Made by a program: the position numbers and the translations under genes. From positions 15,618 through 79,617 of the forward strand of contig JAYOTP010000008.1 of the NCBI GenBank assembly GCA_038150465.1: a stretch of DNA of 64,000 nt. The letters are read 5' to 3'. This document shows, piece by piece, positions 8,972 through 17,451 of this stretch. Origin of the DNA: RFXV01 sp038150465 (lineage in GTDB: Bacteria > Bacteroidota > Bacteroidia > Flavobacteriales > Schleiferiaceae). Each line of letters opens with the position of its first letter. The stretch's first letter is position 1. The notes beneath the pieces are model-generated. The model saw only the letters and a program-made list of their open reading frames with translations, was not told where the DNA came from and did no database searches.

Positions 8972-11404
8972 TCAATCCAATTTCGTCTGCTCCCGGATCA
9001 TTCGGGCGATCCGATCATCGATAGACTCCGTACTCACCCGCTCCCGATTGAGTCGGTCTACCAGGATGGGAAAGCAGAGCGGGCTCGGGCGCTCAATGCT
9101 CTTCAGGACGATCTCCTGGGCGCTGATCCGATCCAGTGCCGTGCGCAGACGGCCTTCTTCCAGTTGGAAGTTGAGTGCTTCATCATAGGCTTGTTGAAGG
9201 AGGAGGTGTCCGGGGTCGAATTCCTTGAACACATCGAAGAGCAGTGCACTGGAATTCTGAAGCTGACGGTCTCTGACCTGATTCCCAGGATATCCCTGAA
9301 ACACCAGCCCCGAAATGGAAGCAATATCCCGGAAGCGTCTGCGGGCCATTTCTGTTTCGTTCAGGCTTTGGCGGATGTCCTCCAAAAGATGTTCGGTGTT
9401 GAACAATGAACGATCGATGCGCTCATCGATGGGAGGCGGTTCTTCAGACAAGAGTTCGAAGCCGTAGTCATTCATGGCGATCGAAAAGCTGATGGGCATG
9501 AAAAGGGCGATCCGCCAGGCGATCAATGCTGCCATCCCTTCGTGTACAAAGCGGCCTTCGAAGGGATAGAAGAACAGATGATGCCCTTCTTTGTCGTGGA
9601 GGTATTCGACGAGGAACTGTTGCTCATTTGGGATGAGGCTCAGTTCTTCCTGCAGTTCAAGCATGGGGCGCAACATCTGCAATTCAGCCTCCTTTGGGCC
9701 GGGTTCTGATGCTTCCTGCAACTTTTTTCGGAGCATGGCGCCCATCTGGGCGGAGAGCGGCATTCGGCTGCCCATATAACTGGTGACCACTCCTTTCTTC
9801 TGACCACGTGCGGGTTGGACGGTTGCAGTCATCTCCCGGAAGTGGATGAGTTCGAGCTGTTGCCCGGCAAACCAGAAGACATCACCAGGCGAAAGACGCG
9901 CAACAAAATATTCTTCCACATGGCCCAGCGTTCCTCCTTGCCGGAGTTTGACGCGGATCATGGTGTCCGATACGATGGCTCCGATGGAGAAGCGATGCCT
10001 TCTGGCGATCTTTCTGGAAGTGACAACGAACCGCCCATCATCGTCCACCTCTACCTTTTGGTAGTCATCATAGGCCGACAGACTGCCGCCGGTCACCAGA
10101 AAATCCAGGCAAAAGGCCCATTCGTCATCGGTAAGCGTTTGGAAACAGTAGGTGCTGCGCAATTCTGGAAGGAGTTCTTCGGGAAAGAATCCATCGGATA
10201 CGGCCAGTGTGGTCAGGTACTGGAGAAGTACATCAAAAGAACGGATGTACGGAATGCGGTCTTCAATGAGCGATTCCTTGATCGCCGCCCTGAGGGCCGA
10301 AGCTTCCACCAGTTCCAATGCATGGGTGGGAATGAAGTGGATCCTGCTGGTAGCGCCCGGTCGATGTCCGCTTCTTCCCGCACGCTGCAGGAAGCGAGCA
10401 ACTCCTTTGGGGCTTCCGATCTGAAACACCTGGTCGACCGGCCGAAAATCGACCCCAAGATCGAGACTGCTCGTACAAACCACGGCTTTCACCGAACCTG
10501 AATTCAGCGCATCTTCCACCCAACCCCTGAGTTCCTTTGAAATGGAACCGTGGTGCATGGCCATTCGTCCGCTGAGGTCGGGATTGGCCTCCAGCAGGCT
10601 TTGGTACCATATCTCGGCCTGGCTACGCGTATTGGTGAAGATCAAAGACGTCTTGGAGGTTTCGATCATGGGCAAGAGATCGGGTAGGAGGCGGATGCCC
10701 AGATGTCCTGCCCAGGGGATCTTGTCCAGACTCGGAGGAAGCACAGACTGAACCTCGATCTTTTTTTTGAGCCCGCTTTCGATCAGCACCCCTTTTCCTT
10801 CAGGTCCCAGAAGCACTTCGAGCGCATTGTCCAGATTGCCAATGGTGGCTGAGATCCCCCAGATCAAGAGCTCGGGCTGAAGCGTCTTGAATCGGGCAAG
10901 GGCGAGTTCGGTCATATTGCCCCGTTTGCTTCCCAGTAACTCGTGCCATTCATCCACCACCACGAACCGAAGTGTCTTGAAATGTCGGCGGTATTTCTTT
11001 TGGGCCAGGAGCACATGCAGACTCTCGGGAGTCGTGATCAGAATGTGCGGCATCTTTCGGTTTTGGGCGGCTTTGTCCCGAGGGGTGGTGTCCCCTGTTC
11101 GGATGGCGACCTCGAAAGGGTGTCCAAGTCCAAAGAGCGCACGTTCTGCCGACTGCTGTATCTCCTTGGTCAGCGCACGGATCGGACTGATCCAGATCAG
11201 CTGAAGACCCTCTTTCGGTGTTCTGGCCATCTCCTCCAGCATCGGAAGCAAAAGGGAATAGGTCTTTCCACTTCCGGTTGGTGCATTCACGATGCCGTGT
11301 TTTTTTTCCAAAACAGCTTGCCAACTCCTTTCCTGGAAGTCAAAGGGTTTCCAGGAATTGGCTTGGAACCATTTACGGATCAGCTCAAGTGGTTGCGCAG
11401 GCAT
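8972..11404 (-). CDS. Lhr-type DEXH helicase (ligase-associated class)
   Basis: A superfamily 2 helicase of 810 residues. Motif I APTGSGKT is at 41-48, motif II VVVDEWHE near 146-153, motif III SATIGN near 180, and the second RecA domain has QRAGRSGHRPG near 335-350, followed by the winged-helix and Lhr core regions. The size and DEWH box fit the bacterial 'ligase-associated DNA damage response' helicases, which usually sit with an ATP-dependent DNA ligase, an MBL-fold exonuclease and a phosphoesterase. None of those partners is here; the upstream genes on the same strand are an Rrf2 regulator and a JmjC-type cupin. A hairpin precedes the start codon. Confidence 0.88.
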   Translation of the reverse strand: MPAQPLELIRKWFQANSWKPFDFQERSWQAVLEKKHGIVNAPTGSGKTYSLLLPMLEEMARTPKEGLQLIWISPIRALTKEIQQSAERALFGLGHPFEVAIRTGDTTPRDKAAQNRKMPHILITTPESLHVLLAQKKYRRHFKTLRFVVVDEWHELLGSKRGNMTELALARFKTLQPELLIWGISATIGNLDNALEVLLGPEGKGVLIESGLKKKIEVQSVLPPSLDKIPWAGHLGIRLLPDLLPMIETSKTSLIFTNTRSQAEIWYQSLLEANPDLSGRMAMHHGSISKELRGWVEDALNSGSVKAVVCTSSLDLGVDFRPVDQVFQIGSPKGVARFLQRAGRSGHRPGATSRIHFIPTHALELVEASALRAAIKESLIEDRIPYIRSFDVLLQYLTTLAVSDGFFPEELLPELRSTYCFQTLTDDEWAFCLDFLVTGGSLSAYDDYQKVEVDDDGRFVVTSRKIARRHRFSIGAIVSDTMIRVKLRQGGTLGHVEEYFVARLSPGDVFWFAGQQLELIHFREMTATVQPARGQKKGVVTSYMGSRMPLSAQMGAMLRKKLQEASEPGPKEAELQMLRPMLELQEELSLIPNEQQFLVEYLHDKEGHHLFFYPFEGRFVHEGMAALIAWRIALFMPISFSIAMNDYGFELLSEEPPPIDERIDRSLFNTEHLLEDIRQSLNETEMARRRFRDIASISGLVFQGYPGNQVRDRQLQNSSALLFDVFKEFDPGHLLLQQAYDEALNFQLEEGRLRTALDRISAQEIVLKSIERPSPLCFPILVDRLNRERVSTESIDDRIARMIREQTKLD

Positions 11405-11412
11405 GATGGAGT

Positions 11413-11435
11413 AACCCCCGCCAACGATGCGGGTT
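11413..11435 (-). other. hairpin in the 5' leader of the Lhr-like helicase gene
   Basis: On the minus strand AACCCGC pairs with GCGGG(g)GTT around a 7-base loop, with one bulged G. It ends 9 bases before the helicase ATG and is not followed by a T-run, so it resembles a translational or processing hairpin more than a terminator. Confidence 0.4.
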
Positions 11436-11444
11436 CAGATGGAA

Positions 11445-11894
11445 TTATTCCTGGTCGGTTGGATCCTGCAGCAGACGCTGTTCGCGCTGCAAGAGGTCTT
11501 CGAGCGTACTTTCTTTGAGCAATTCGACCGTTTCGTTCCGAAGCTGCAAAAAGAGGTCACGGATGCCACAGCTCTCCTCGTCTTTGCATTCCTCGCAGCG
11601 TTCATAGTACTTGTAGGTCACGCAGGGCAGTAGAGCGATCGGTCCGTCGAAGAGCCGCATCACATCGGCCAGATTCACCTCTGTGCGATCCTTCAGCAGA
11701 TAGTAGCCGCCGCTGGGTCCTTTTTTACTTCCCAGAATGCCGGCTTTTCTTAAGACGAGCAATATGCCCTCAAGGAATTTGGAGGGGATGTTTTCGCTAT
11801 CGGCGATCCGGTGAATGGGTACAGGCTCGTTGCCTTCTCTCTGGGCGAGAAAGAGCAGGGCATTGATCCCGTATTTGGCTTTTTTACTCAGCAT
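11445..11894 (-). CDS. Rrf2-family transcriptional regulator with four cysteines
   Basis: The 149-residue protein has the Rrf2 winged helix-turn-helix (KYGINALLFLAQ, SKFLEGILLVLRKAGIL, GPSGGYYLL) and a cysteine cluster C91, C100, C103, C109. Rrf2 regulators such as IscR and NsrR use about three cysteines in this region to bind an Fe-S cluster that senses Fe-S status, NO or redox state, so cluster binding is likely. The start codon overlaps the stop of the upstream cupin gene by one base (TAATG), indicating coupled translation. The helicase gene follows after 40 bases. Its target genes are unknown; autoregulation through the box upstream of the cupin gene is plausible. Confidence 0.88.
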   Translation of the reverse strand: MLSKKAKYGINALLFLAQREGNEPVPIHRIADSENIPSKFLEGILLVLRKAGILGSKKGPSGGYYLLKDRTEVNLADVMRLFDGPIALLPCVTYKYYERCEECKDEESCGIRDLFLQLRNETVELLKESTLEDLLQREQRLLQDPTDQE

Positions 11895-12802
11895 TAGCCG
11901 GAGGCCTTAAGTCGGTTCTGACGGTCGTTCTCGCGTTCGTCGATGATCTCCTGGGCCTTGGCGATGGCCCGCTTGAGTTTGAAATCGCTCCAAAGGTTCT
12001 TGTAATACTTATTGATGAAGTAGTCGAGTTTGCGGATCACAAAAACATTGTAGGCGCCTTTCAGTCTGTAAAGATTGGATTCGCTCAAGGCCCGAAGGCT
12101 GAGGCTGAAACTGCCATCGATGTATTCGATGTAGTGCCAGATGCCACTGGGCATGAAGAGCGTTTCGCCATGGGTGAGGGTGTGCTGGTAGCCCTTTGCG
12201 AATCGGAGTGCTGGATATTTCTCAAGATCGATGTTCGACAGGTCTGCAGCGCTGTGGGTGGTGAAGGGCAGCTTGTATAGATACTTTGTCTGGTCCTGAT
12301 CGAACAAGGTGATGCGTTTTGTGCCTCCAAATTGGGTCAGGAACACATGTGACAGATCGATATCGTAATGCAGCCGTACATCGGAACCTGCACAGCCAAA
12401 GAAGGTATACGGGAAATCCTCGAGCCATCCATCGGTGATGTTGGGGTAATCAAAATCGTCCAACAGTTCCGGTACGAGCTTGAACAGGTTGAAGAGAAAG
12501 ATCCGCAGGTCGCTGTCGGCACCCTTTTCCACGATGTCCAGATAATCCGCGAAAGCCATTTCCTCTGAAGGGGGCATTTCGATCGCTGTCGGATCATTGT
12601 CCAGCCACTTGCCGTACAGTTTCACTTTTTCCTTTCCCGCCTTCTCCTTGAGATAGCTGTAGGTCCACTTTTCAGTGGCCTGCCAGTTTTGAGCAAAGTT
12701 TCTGATGACCACTGGTTTCAGCGGCTTGAGGTAGCGATGAACGAAATCTTCCTTGGAGATCTCATCCACCACGTCAATGGGTGTCAGTTGGAGTGGATCC
12801 AT
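11894..12802 (-). CDS. JmjC/cupin-like Fe(II) dioxygenase-type protein
   Basis: A 302-residue cytoplasmic protein of the cupin-like (JmjC, cupin_8) family. The probable iron triad is H145-x-D147 in RLHYDID and H223 in SGIWHYIEY; TKRITLF and the FMPSG strand before H223 fit the double-stranded beta-helix. Relatives are 2-oxoglutarate-dependent hydroxylases of proteins or tRNA. All three metal ligands are present, so it is probably active. The C-terminal 60 residues are helical and basic. It is the first gene of a set with an Rrf2 regulator and an Lhr-type helicase, behind a good -7 box. The substrate is unknown. Confidence 0.82.
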   Translation of the reverse strand: MDPLQLTPIDVVDEISKEDFVHRYLKPLKPVVIRNFAQNWQATEKWTYSYLKEKAGKEKVKLYGKWLDNDPTAIEMPPSEEMAFADYLDIVEKGADSDLRIFLFNLFKLVPELLDDFDYPNITDGWLEDFPYTFFGCAGSDVRLHYDIDLSHVFLTQFGGTKRITLFDQDQTKYLYKLPFTTHSAADLSNIDLEKYPALRFAKGYQHTLTHGETLFMPSGIWHYIEYIDGSFSLSLRALSESNLYRLKGAYNVFVIRKLDYFINKYYKNLWSDFKLKRAIAKAQEIIDERENDRQNRLKASG

Positions 12803-12830
12803 GGAACTATCGAATAAGCGACGATCAACT

Positions 12831-12838
12831 CAAAAATA
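12831..12838 (-). promoter_or_regulatory. -7 box of cupin-Rrf2-helicase genes
   Basis: Minus strand reads TATTTTTG, an exact TAnnTTTG match, 28 bases before the cupin ATG. No convincing -33 TTTG lies at the right distance. The surrounding 122-base intergenic region is AT-rich and holds no other recognised element. Confidence 0.5.
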
Positions 12839-12924
12839 TCGATTAGAATGAAAATTTAGTATCTGCCAACAAGATAAATGGTCACATAAGAATGTCGGAC
12901 GTATCCACAAAACCCATCATGTTC

Positions 12925-14391
12925 TCAAAGTTTGATGCACACATTCTTGGGCTCGGTAAAGAAGCGCAGTGCCTCGAATCCACCTTCGCGTCCCATTCCG
13001 CTGTTCTTCATTCCGCCGAAAGGTGTGCGCAGATCACGCAATAGCCAGCAGTTCACCCAAATGATCCCGCTTTCTATGGCGGCGGCCATGCGGTGGGCCC
13101 TCTTCAGATCCGAGGTCCAGAGGGTCGCGGCCAGTCCATAGGACGTGGAATTCGCCCAACCGAGGACTTCCTCTTCCGTATCAAATGGCTGAAGGGTGAC
13201 CACGGGTCCAAAGATCTCTTCCTGATTGGTTCGGCAATCCTGCGGCAGCCCCTCGAAGACCGTTGGCCGGAGGTAATAACCGCCTTTCAGTTCTCCCGAC
13301 ATCTCAGGTTCTGTTCCTCCGGTGAGCAGCTTCCCACCTTCCTCTTTGGCCAGCTCGATATAGCTCTTCACCTTTTCCAGGTGCGCCCTGGAAACCAGAG
13401 CTCCCATGCGGGTGTCTTCGCTGGAGGGATTTCCGACCTTCATCTTGGCCACCTTTTCCACAAAAGCATCCCGAAACTTCTCATAGATCGGTCGTTCGAT
13501 GTAGATGCGGGAGCCACAAAGGCAGATCTGCCCTTGATTGGCGAAACTCGACCGGACAGTGGTGCGCAGCATGTCCTCAAAATCACAGTCAGCGAAAATG
13601 ATGTTCGGATTTTTTCCGCCCAGTTCGAGCGATACCTTTTTGAAGCGTGGACCAGCGGTCTTCATGATCTGTGCGCCCGTTTGGGTACCGCCGGTGAAGG
13701 ACAACACAGGAATGTCTGGATGCTCAACAATGGCCTGACCGACCGAAGGCCCCGTTCCGTGGACGATATTCAACACCCCCGGAGGAAGACCGGCTTCCAT
13801 GCATATCTCAGAAAGTTTCCAGGCTGTGTAGGGTGTCACTTCAGAAGGCTTGGCCACCACCGTGCAGCCAGCGGCAAGGGCCGGAGCGATCTTCCAACTG
13901 AACAGGTACAACGGAAGATTCCAGGGAGAAATACATCCTGCCACGCCCGCAGCTTGTTGCAGGGTGTAGTTGAATCCATTGGGCCCCATTAGATGTGCTT
14001 CGCTCTTCTCGTGGAGAATGGCTGTGGCGTAGAAAGCAAAATTTGCACTGGCTCTGGGGATGTCCACAGATCGCGCGAGTTGGACCGGCTTGCCATTGTC
14101 TCGGCTCTCTGCATGAGCCAACTCCTCCAGACGCCGTTCTATGCCCTTGGAGATGCGCATCAGTATCTCCGACCTTTCCTGGGCACTCAACGCACTCCAA
14201 TGGGGGAAGGCTTTTTGGGCGGCTTGAGCTGCACGGTCAACATCGGTTTTTCCGCTGTCTGGAATGAGCGAATAGACCGTCCCTCTTGAAGGATCCATAT
14301 TCTCGATGTATTCGCCGCTGGCCGGATCCTGCCAGTTCCCATCGATGTAGTTCTGAAGCTTTTCCAATCGTCCTTGGGCTTTGTAGCCCAA
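12925..14391 (-). CDS. ALDH8-like aldehyde dehydrogenase
   Basis: An NAD(P)-dependent aldehyde dehydrogenase of 488 residues. The general base is E256 in SLELGGKNP and the nucleophile C290 in NQGQICLCG. The overall sequence is very close to the ALDH8 / 2-aminomuconate-6-semialdehyde and 2-hydroxymuconate-semialdehyde dehydrogenase group, including WVNCWLLRDLRTPFGGMKNSG near the end. It therefore may oxidise a semialdehyde from the kynurenine or catechol meta-cleavage pathway; no other gene of those pathways is in view, so this is inference. It starts 6 bases after a DMT permease gene and is probably co-transcribed with it. Confidence 0.9.
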   Translation of the reverse strand: MGYKAQGRLEKLQNYIDGNWQDPASGEYIENMDPSRGTVYSLIPDSGKTDVDRAAQAAQKAFPHWSALSAQERSEILMRISKGIERRLEELAHAESRDNGKPVQLARSVDIPRASANFAFYATAILHEKSEAHLMGPNGFNYTLQQAAGVAGCISPWNLPLYLFSWKIAPALAAGCTVVAKPSEVTPYTAWKLSEICMEAGLPPGVLNIVHGTGPSVGQAIVEHPDIPVLSFTGGTQTGAQIMKTAGPRFKKVSLELGGKNPNIIFADCDFEDMLRTTVRSSFANQGQICLCGSRIYIERPIYEKFRDAFVEKVAKMKVGNPSSEDTRMGALVSRAHLEKVKSYIELAKEEGGKLLTGGTEPEMSGELKGGYYLRPTVFEGLPQDCRTNQEEIFGPVVTLQPFDTEEEVLGWANSTSYGLAATLWTSDLKRAHRMAAAIESGIIWVNCWLLRDLRTPFGGMKNSGMGREGGFEALRFFTEPKNVCIKL

Positions 14392-14397
14392 TTTACA

Positions 14398-15243
14398 TCA
14401 GGCCTTGGAGAACAGGTTGAAGAGCACTCCTCCGACGACGAGCAGCATGCCCAATAGAGTGATGGCCGAATAGTTCACACCGAAGATCAGCCAGTCAAAA
14501 CCCAGCGCGAAAATGAGCCCGAAGTATTTGAAGCCCGAGATGCGGCTGAGCGCTGTACTCTGAAGAGCCTTGGTCATATTGATCTGCGCGAATTGGGTGA
14601 GCAACCCCATGAGCAGGAGCAGCAGCCATTCGATCCCAACAGGGGTTTCCCAGTAGAAAAAGGAAAGCACGATCATTATGGGCAGTGCCATCAATGGAAA
14701 GTAGAAGACCACCACCACTGCATCATCCGTATCCCGGACCTTGCGGATCATATTGTAGGCCAGTCCGCTGAAAACCGCTGAGCAGACACCGGCCAGAAGG
14801 AGATAAGGGGAGAGGTTGGGCTCGAAGCCTTTGATGACAAGCACCCCCAACATCGATATTCCAAAGAACAGCCACTGCAGCGGGGCAACACGTTCTTTAA
14901 GGAGGAAGATGGCGAAGAAGGCTGTGAAGATGGGCGATAGGTATTGGATGGTGATGGCCGTTGCCAGAGGAAGTTTTTGAAGGGTGAAGAAGAACAAGGT
15001 CAATGCAATGGCGCCGAACAATCCGCGCAGGCAGAGTAGTAGGCGGTTGTTCCCCAATGGATGCAGACCGCGTTGCCGGATCACGGCATAGCTCAAGACA
15101 ATGGAAACGATGCACCGGAACAAGACCAGTTCGGTCGCTGGAAAACGTCCGAGGAACTTGACGACGAGGTTCATCAGGGCGAAGCCTGCGACAGAACGCA
15201 TCATGAAGCGCACACCGCGTCGATCTTCAGTACTCAGCTGCAT
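14398..15243 (-). CDS. EamA/DMT-superfamily permease
   Basis: A 281-residue inner membrane protein with ten predicted membrane segments arranged as two five-helix EamA repeats, each with the conserved inner-membrane pattern. The family exports or imports small metabolites such as amino acids, purines or S-adenosylmethionine. ATG at 15243 (MQLSTEDRRGVRF) is preferred over the TTG two codons upstream. The start lies only about 11 bases after the secG terminator T-run, leaving no room for a separate promoter. Linkage to the ALDH8-like gene suggests, but does not prove, transport of a related substrate. Confidence 0.85.
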   Translation of the reverse strand: MQLSTEDRRGVRFMMRSVAGFALMNLVVKFLGRFPATELVLFRCIVSIVLSYAVIRQRGLHPLGNNRLLLCLRGLFGAIALTLFFFTLQKLPLATAITIQYLSPIFTAFFAIFLLKERVAPLQWLFFGISMLGVLVIKGFEPNLSPYLLLAGVCSAVFSGLAYNMIRKVRDTDDAVVVVFYFPLMALPIMIVLSFFYWETPVGIEWLLLLLMGLLTQFAQINMTKALQSTALSRISGFKYFGLIFALGFDWLIFGVNYSAITLLGMLLVVGGVLFNLFSKA

Positions 15244-15254
15244 CGGCAAGCATT

Positions 15255-15279
15255 AAAAAAGGCCCCGATCGGAGCCTTT
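15255..15279 (-). terminator. rho-independent terminator after secG
   Basis: Minus strand forms AAAGGC-t-CCGA / TCGG-g-GCCTTT with a long T-run (15255-15260). It starts 4 bases after the secG stop and ends 12 bases before the permease ATG, so the permease depends on read-through or a promoter inside secG. Confidence 0.75.
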
Positions 15280-15283
15280 CATA

Positions 15284-15664
15284 TCATTCTTCTTCAACGG
15301 ATTCGGGCAAGCCATCCGACAATTCAGCAGGTGAACTGCTCGGCACGACGGCCGCCGGAGGTGGAGGCGCAAAGCCTTCATCGATCTGATTCTGGATGGC
15401 GGAATCCTCCAATTGCTGAGTGGCCGCTCCTCTCTCCAGGAACAAGTTACTGGCCAGGACAAGCGCCAAAAGGGCGATGGCCAGTGTCCAGGTACTGCGG
15501 TCCAGAAAATCGGTGGTCTTCTTTACTCCGCCCAGGATCTGGGTTCCGCTGCTGCTGCCTCCAAAAGCAGAGGACAGTCCGCCGCCTTTAGGATTCTGTA
15601 CCAAGACGACCAATACCAGCAGGATGCAGGTGATGAAGATGAGTATCGCGAACAGTAAAGACAT
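15284..15664 (-). CDS. secG: preprotein translocase subunit SecG
   Basis: The accessory inner membrane subunit of SecYEG. The 126-residue protein has two membrane helices (residues 3-21 and about 57-75) joined by the conserved loop VLVQNPKGGGLSSAFGG and GGVKKTTDFLDR. The C-terminal 50 residues are proline- and acid-rich and low in complexity, as in other Bacteroidota SecG proteins. The ATG overlaps the stop of the preceding TPR protein gene by one base (TGATG). It is the last gene of the miaB-secG operon and is followed by a strong terminator. Confidence 0.93.
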   Translation of the reverse strand: MSLLFAILIFITCILLVLVVLVQNPKGGGLSSAFGGSSSGTQILGGVKKTTDFLDRSTWTLAIALLALVLASNLFLERGAATQQLEDSAIQNQIDEGFAPPPPAAVVPSSSPAELSDGLPESVEEE

Positions 15665-16956
15665 CAGGACTCTTTTTTCAATTGCTGTTTGAGCGCACGA
15701 ATGCGGCCGGCAAAGAAACTACTTTTCTCAGGAAATCTCAAGCGGAGAATGTCGTAGGCCTCAATGGCTTTCTCCACGTGGCCCTGTTCGATGTAAAGCT
15801 TGGCCAGGGTCTCGGTCATGAATTCGGATCGTTCCTGAACACTTTCCGAAGCGATATTGGGTGTTTGTTCGGCCGTTTCCCCCTTTTTCGGCTGAAAACG
15901 AGGGGGTTCCTTGAGAAACTGATCGACCAATTCGATCTGTTCTTTCTTCCGTTCAGTCCGTTCCTGCTCCGAGGGAAGTGAACTCAGCCAATCACTGAAG
16001 CTGCTCGATCCCGTGTCAGCTTGTTGGTCATCCTTTTCCGGTCCGGAGTCTTCCGATGCAGGCTTTGTGTGTTCAGGTTGGATCGCTTCTTCTTCAGCAG
16101 CTGTGGATTCCTCTGTTGATGGACCATCTGGCTGATATTCTGCTTTTGCCTCTACTTGAGGCACGGTGGTCTCTTCTGCCTCTTGCCTCTCTGACTTTGC
16201 TTCAGAAGGAGGGTCATCGTCTTTCTGCTCTTTACGCTTTTTATGGGCGGCGAGAAGATCCTCCACCCGTTTTCGTGCAGCGGCTGCCGGATCGACGATG
16301 TCTTTAGGCAGTTCTGGCCGAGCGCCTTCTGTTTCGCTCGGGAGTGTGTTGTCTGCCGAAGTAGCAACAGCTTGTTCTTCTGCCTCTTCAGGTGTTTCTT
16401 CGATCGATGTTGATTCCTCAACGGCTTCTTCTCCCTGAGCCACGGGATGCTCCTGCTGCTCGCTGGCGGCATGCTCTCGAGCGATATCGGCCTTATCCTC
16501 TTTTTCCTCCTCAGCTGGTTTGGTTTCTGCCGAAAATTCTTCCTTGGCTTCCTGTTCTACCTGTTCGGGGGCCGACTCTTCCTCGATCTCTTCGCCCGCC
16601 TGGACCGATCCGAGAACTTCCCGTGTTTCGGATCCAGCGCCTGCATCGGCTGTTTCCTCTTGAACAGCCTCTTCCATTTGAGGCTTAGAAGTATCCTCTT
16701 CGAAGGAACGGTCTGAGGGGGCCAGTGGCATGGAAACCCATTCAAAGAGTTGCCGACGATCGTAAATGTGAACGGCCGTGCGCTTGAGTTCCGCATCAAA
16801 ACTGAGCGACTGGCTTTCTTGCAGGGCCTTGAGACGAAGCAGACGAACGGCCGTGAAATAGGGATGAGCATTCAGTTCTTTTTCAAGCGCCTGCTCCAGT
16901 GGTGCAGAGTTCGATCCTTTGTTCTGAAGGAGTTGTATGAGTTGGGCGCTGTCCAT
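15664..16956 (-). CDS. acidic low-complexity protein with C-terminal TPR
   Basis: The 430-residue product has a short N-terminal helical part (residues 1-80, QLIQLLQNKGSNSAPLEQALEKEL), a very long Glu/Ala/Thr/Lys-rich disordered stretch (about 95-330), and a C-terminal tetratricopeptide-like segment (YIEQGHVEKAIEAYDILRLR). There is no signal peptide or membrane helix, so it is probably cytoplasmic. It sits 3 bases after lptE and overlaps secG by one base. This position is familiar to me in Bacteroidota genomes, but I know no assigned function; a scaffolding role in envelope assembly is speculation. Confidence 0.75.
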   Translation of the reverse strand: MDSAQLIQLLQNKGSNSAPLEQALEKELNAHPYFTAVRLLRLKALQESQSLSFDAELKRTAVHIYDRRQLFEWVSMPLAPSDRSFEEDTSKPQMEEAVQEETADAGAGSETREVLGSVQAGEEIEEESAPEQVEQEAKEEFSAETKPAEEEKEDKADIAREHAASEQQEHPVAQGEEAVEESTSIEETPEEAEEQAVATSADNTLPSETEGARPELPKDIVDPAAAARKRVEDLLAAHKKRKEQKDDDPPSEAKSERQEAEETTVPQVEAKAEYQPDGPSTEESTAAEEEAIQPEHTKPASEDSGPEKDDQQADTGSSSFSDWLSSLPSEQERTERKKEQIELVDQFLKEPPRFQPKKGETAEQTPNIASESVQERSEFMTETLAKLYIEQGHVEKAIEAYDILRLRFPEKSSFFAGRIRALKQQLKKES

Positions 16957-16959
16957 TTC

Positions 16960-17451
16960 CTACCAGTTGGCGATCGCTGCGTTCAAAATGTTCTCCGCCA
17001 ATTCCTGATTGATCTCTTCTATCAGTGCTTCCTCCACATCCGACAGATTTTGGCTGGCATCGTAGTCTCTGTATCGGGAGAATTGTTTGTTGTAGTCCTT
17101 GGTGTCGTCCAGAGTGTTCGTGAAGCGCACCTTCACCTTGATCGTGAGTCTGTTTTGTGCCACAGTGGCGTTTGCCTGGGCATTCACAGGCTCCACACGG
17201 TAATCGGTGATCTCCCCTTCCAGCTGAAGATCCCCATCTCTCGATGTGAGTTCCAAACGGGTTTGCTGAACAAAGATGTCTCGGATGGCCTCGGTCAGGG
17301 TCAGGCTGAGGTTGGGCTGGAACAACTCCGCATAATTGGGAAAGTTGGAAACACTGATCGTCTTGGCATCGCCCACATCTCCGCCTGTGAAGGTGTAGCC
17401 ACCGGTACATGCGGCCACAGCCAGGAGAAGCAAGGACATCCATTTTTTCAT
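16960..17451 (-). CDS. lptE: LptE-family LPS assembly lipoprotein
   Basis: An outer membrane lipoprotein of 163 residues that would plug the LptD barrel during LPS insertion. The signal peptide ends in the lipobox LAVAAC (Cys at 15). YTFTGGDVGDAKTISVSNFPN and the long alternating strands up to KVRFTN match Bacteroidota LptE, with the C-terminal helix EEALIEEINQELAENILNA. The start overlaps the stop of the sigma-54 activator gene by 4 bases, so translation is probably coupled. waaA at 41.4 kb is the other LPS gene in the window. Confidence 0.88.
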   Translation of the reverse strand: MKKWMSLLLLAVAACTGGYTFTGGDVGDAKTISVSNFPNYAELFQPNLSLTLTEAIRDIFVQQTRLELTSRDGDLQLEGEITDYRVEPVNAQANATVAQNRLTIKVKVRFTNTLDDTKDYNKQFSRYRDYDASQNLSDVEEALIEEINQELAENILNAAIANW

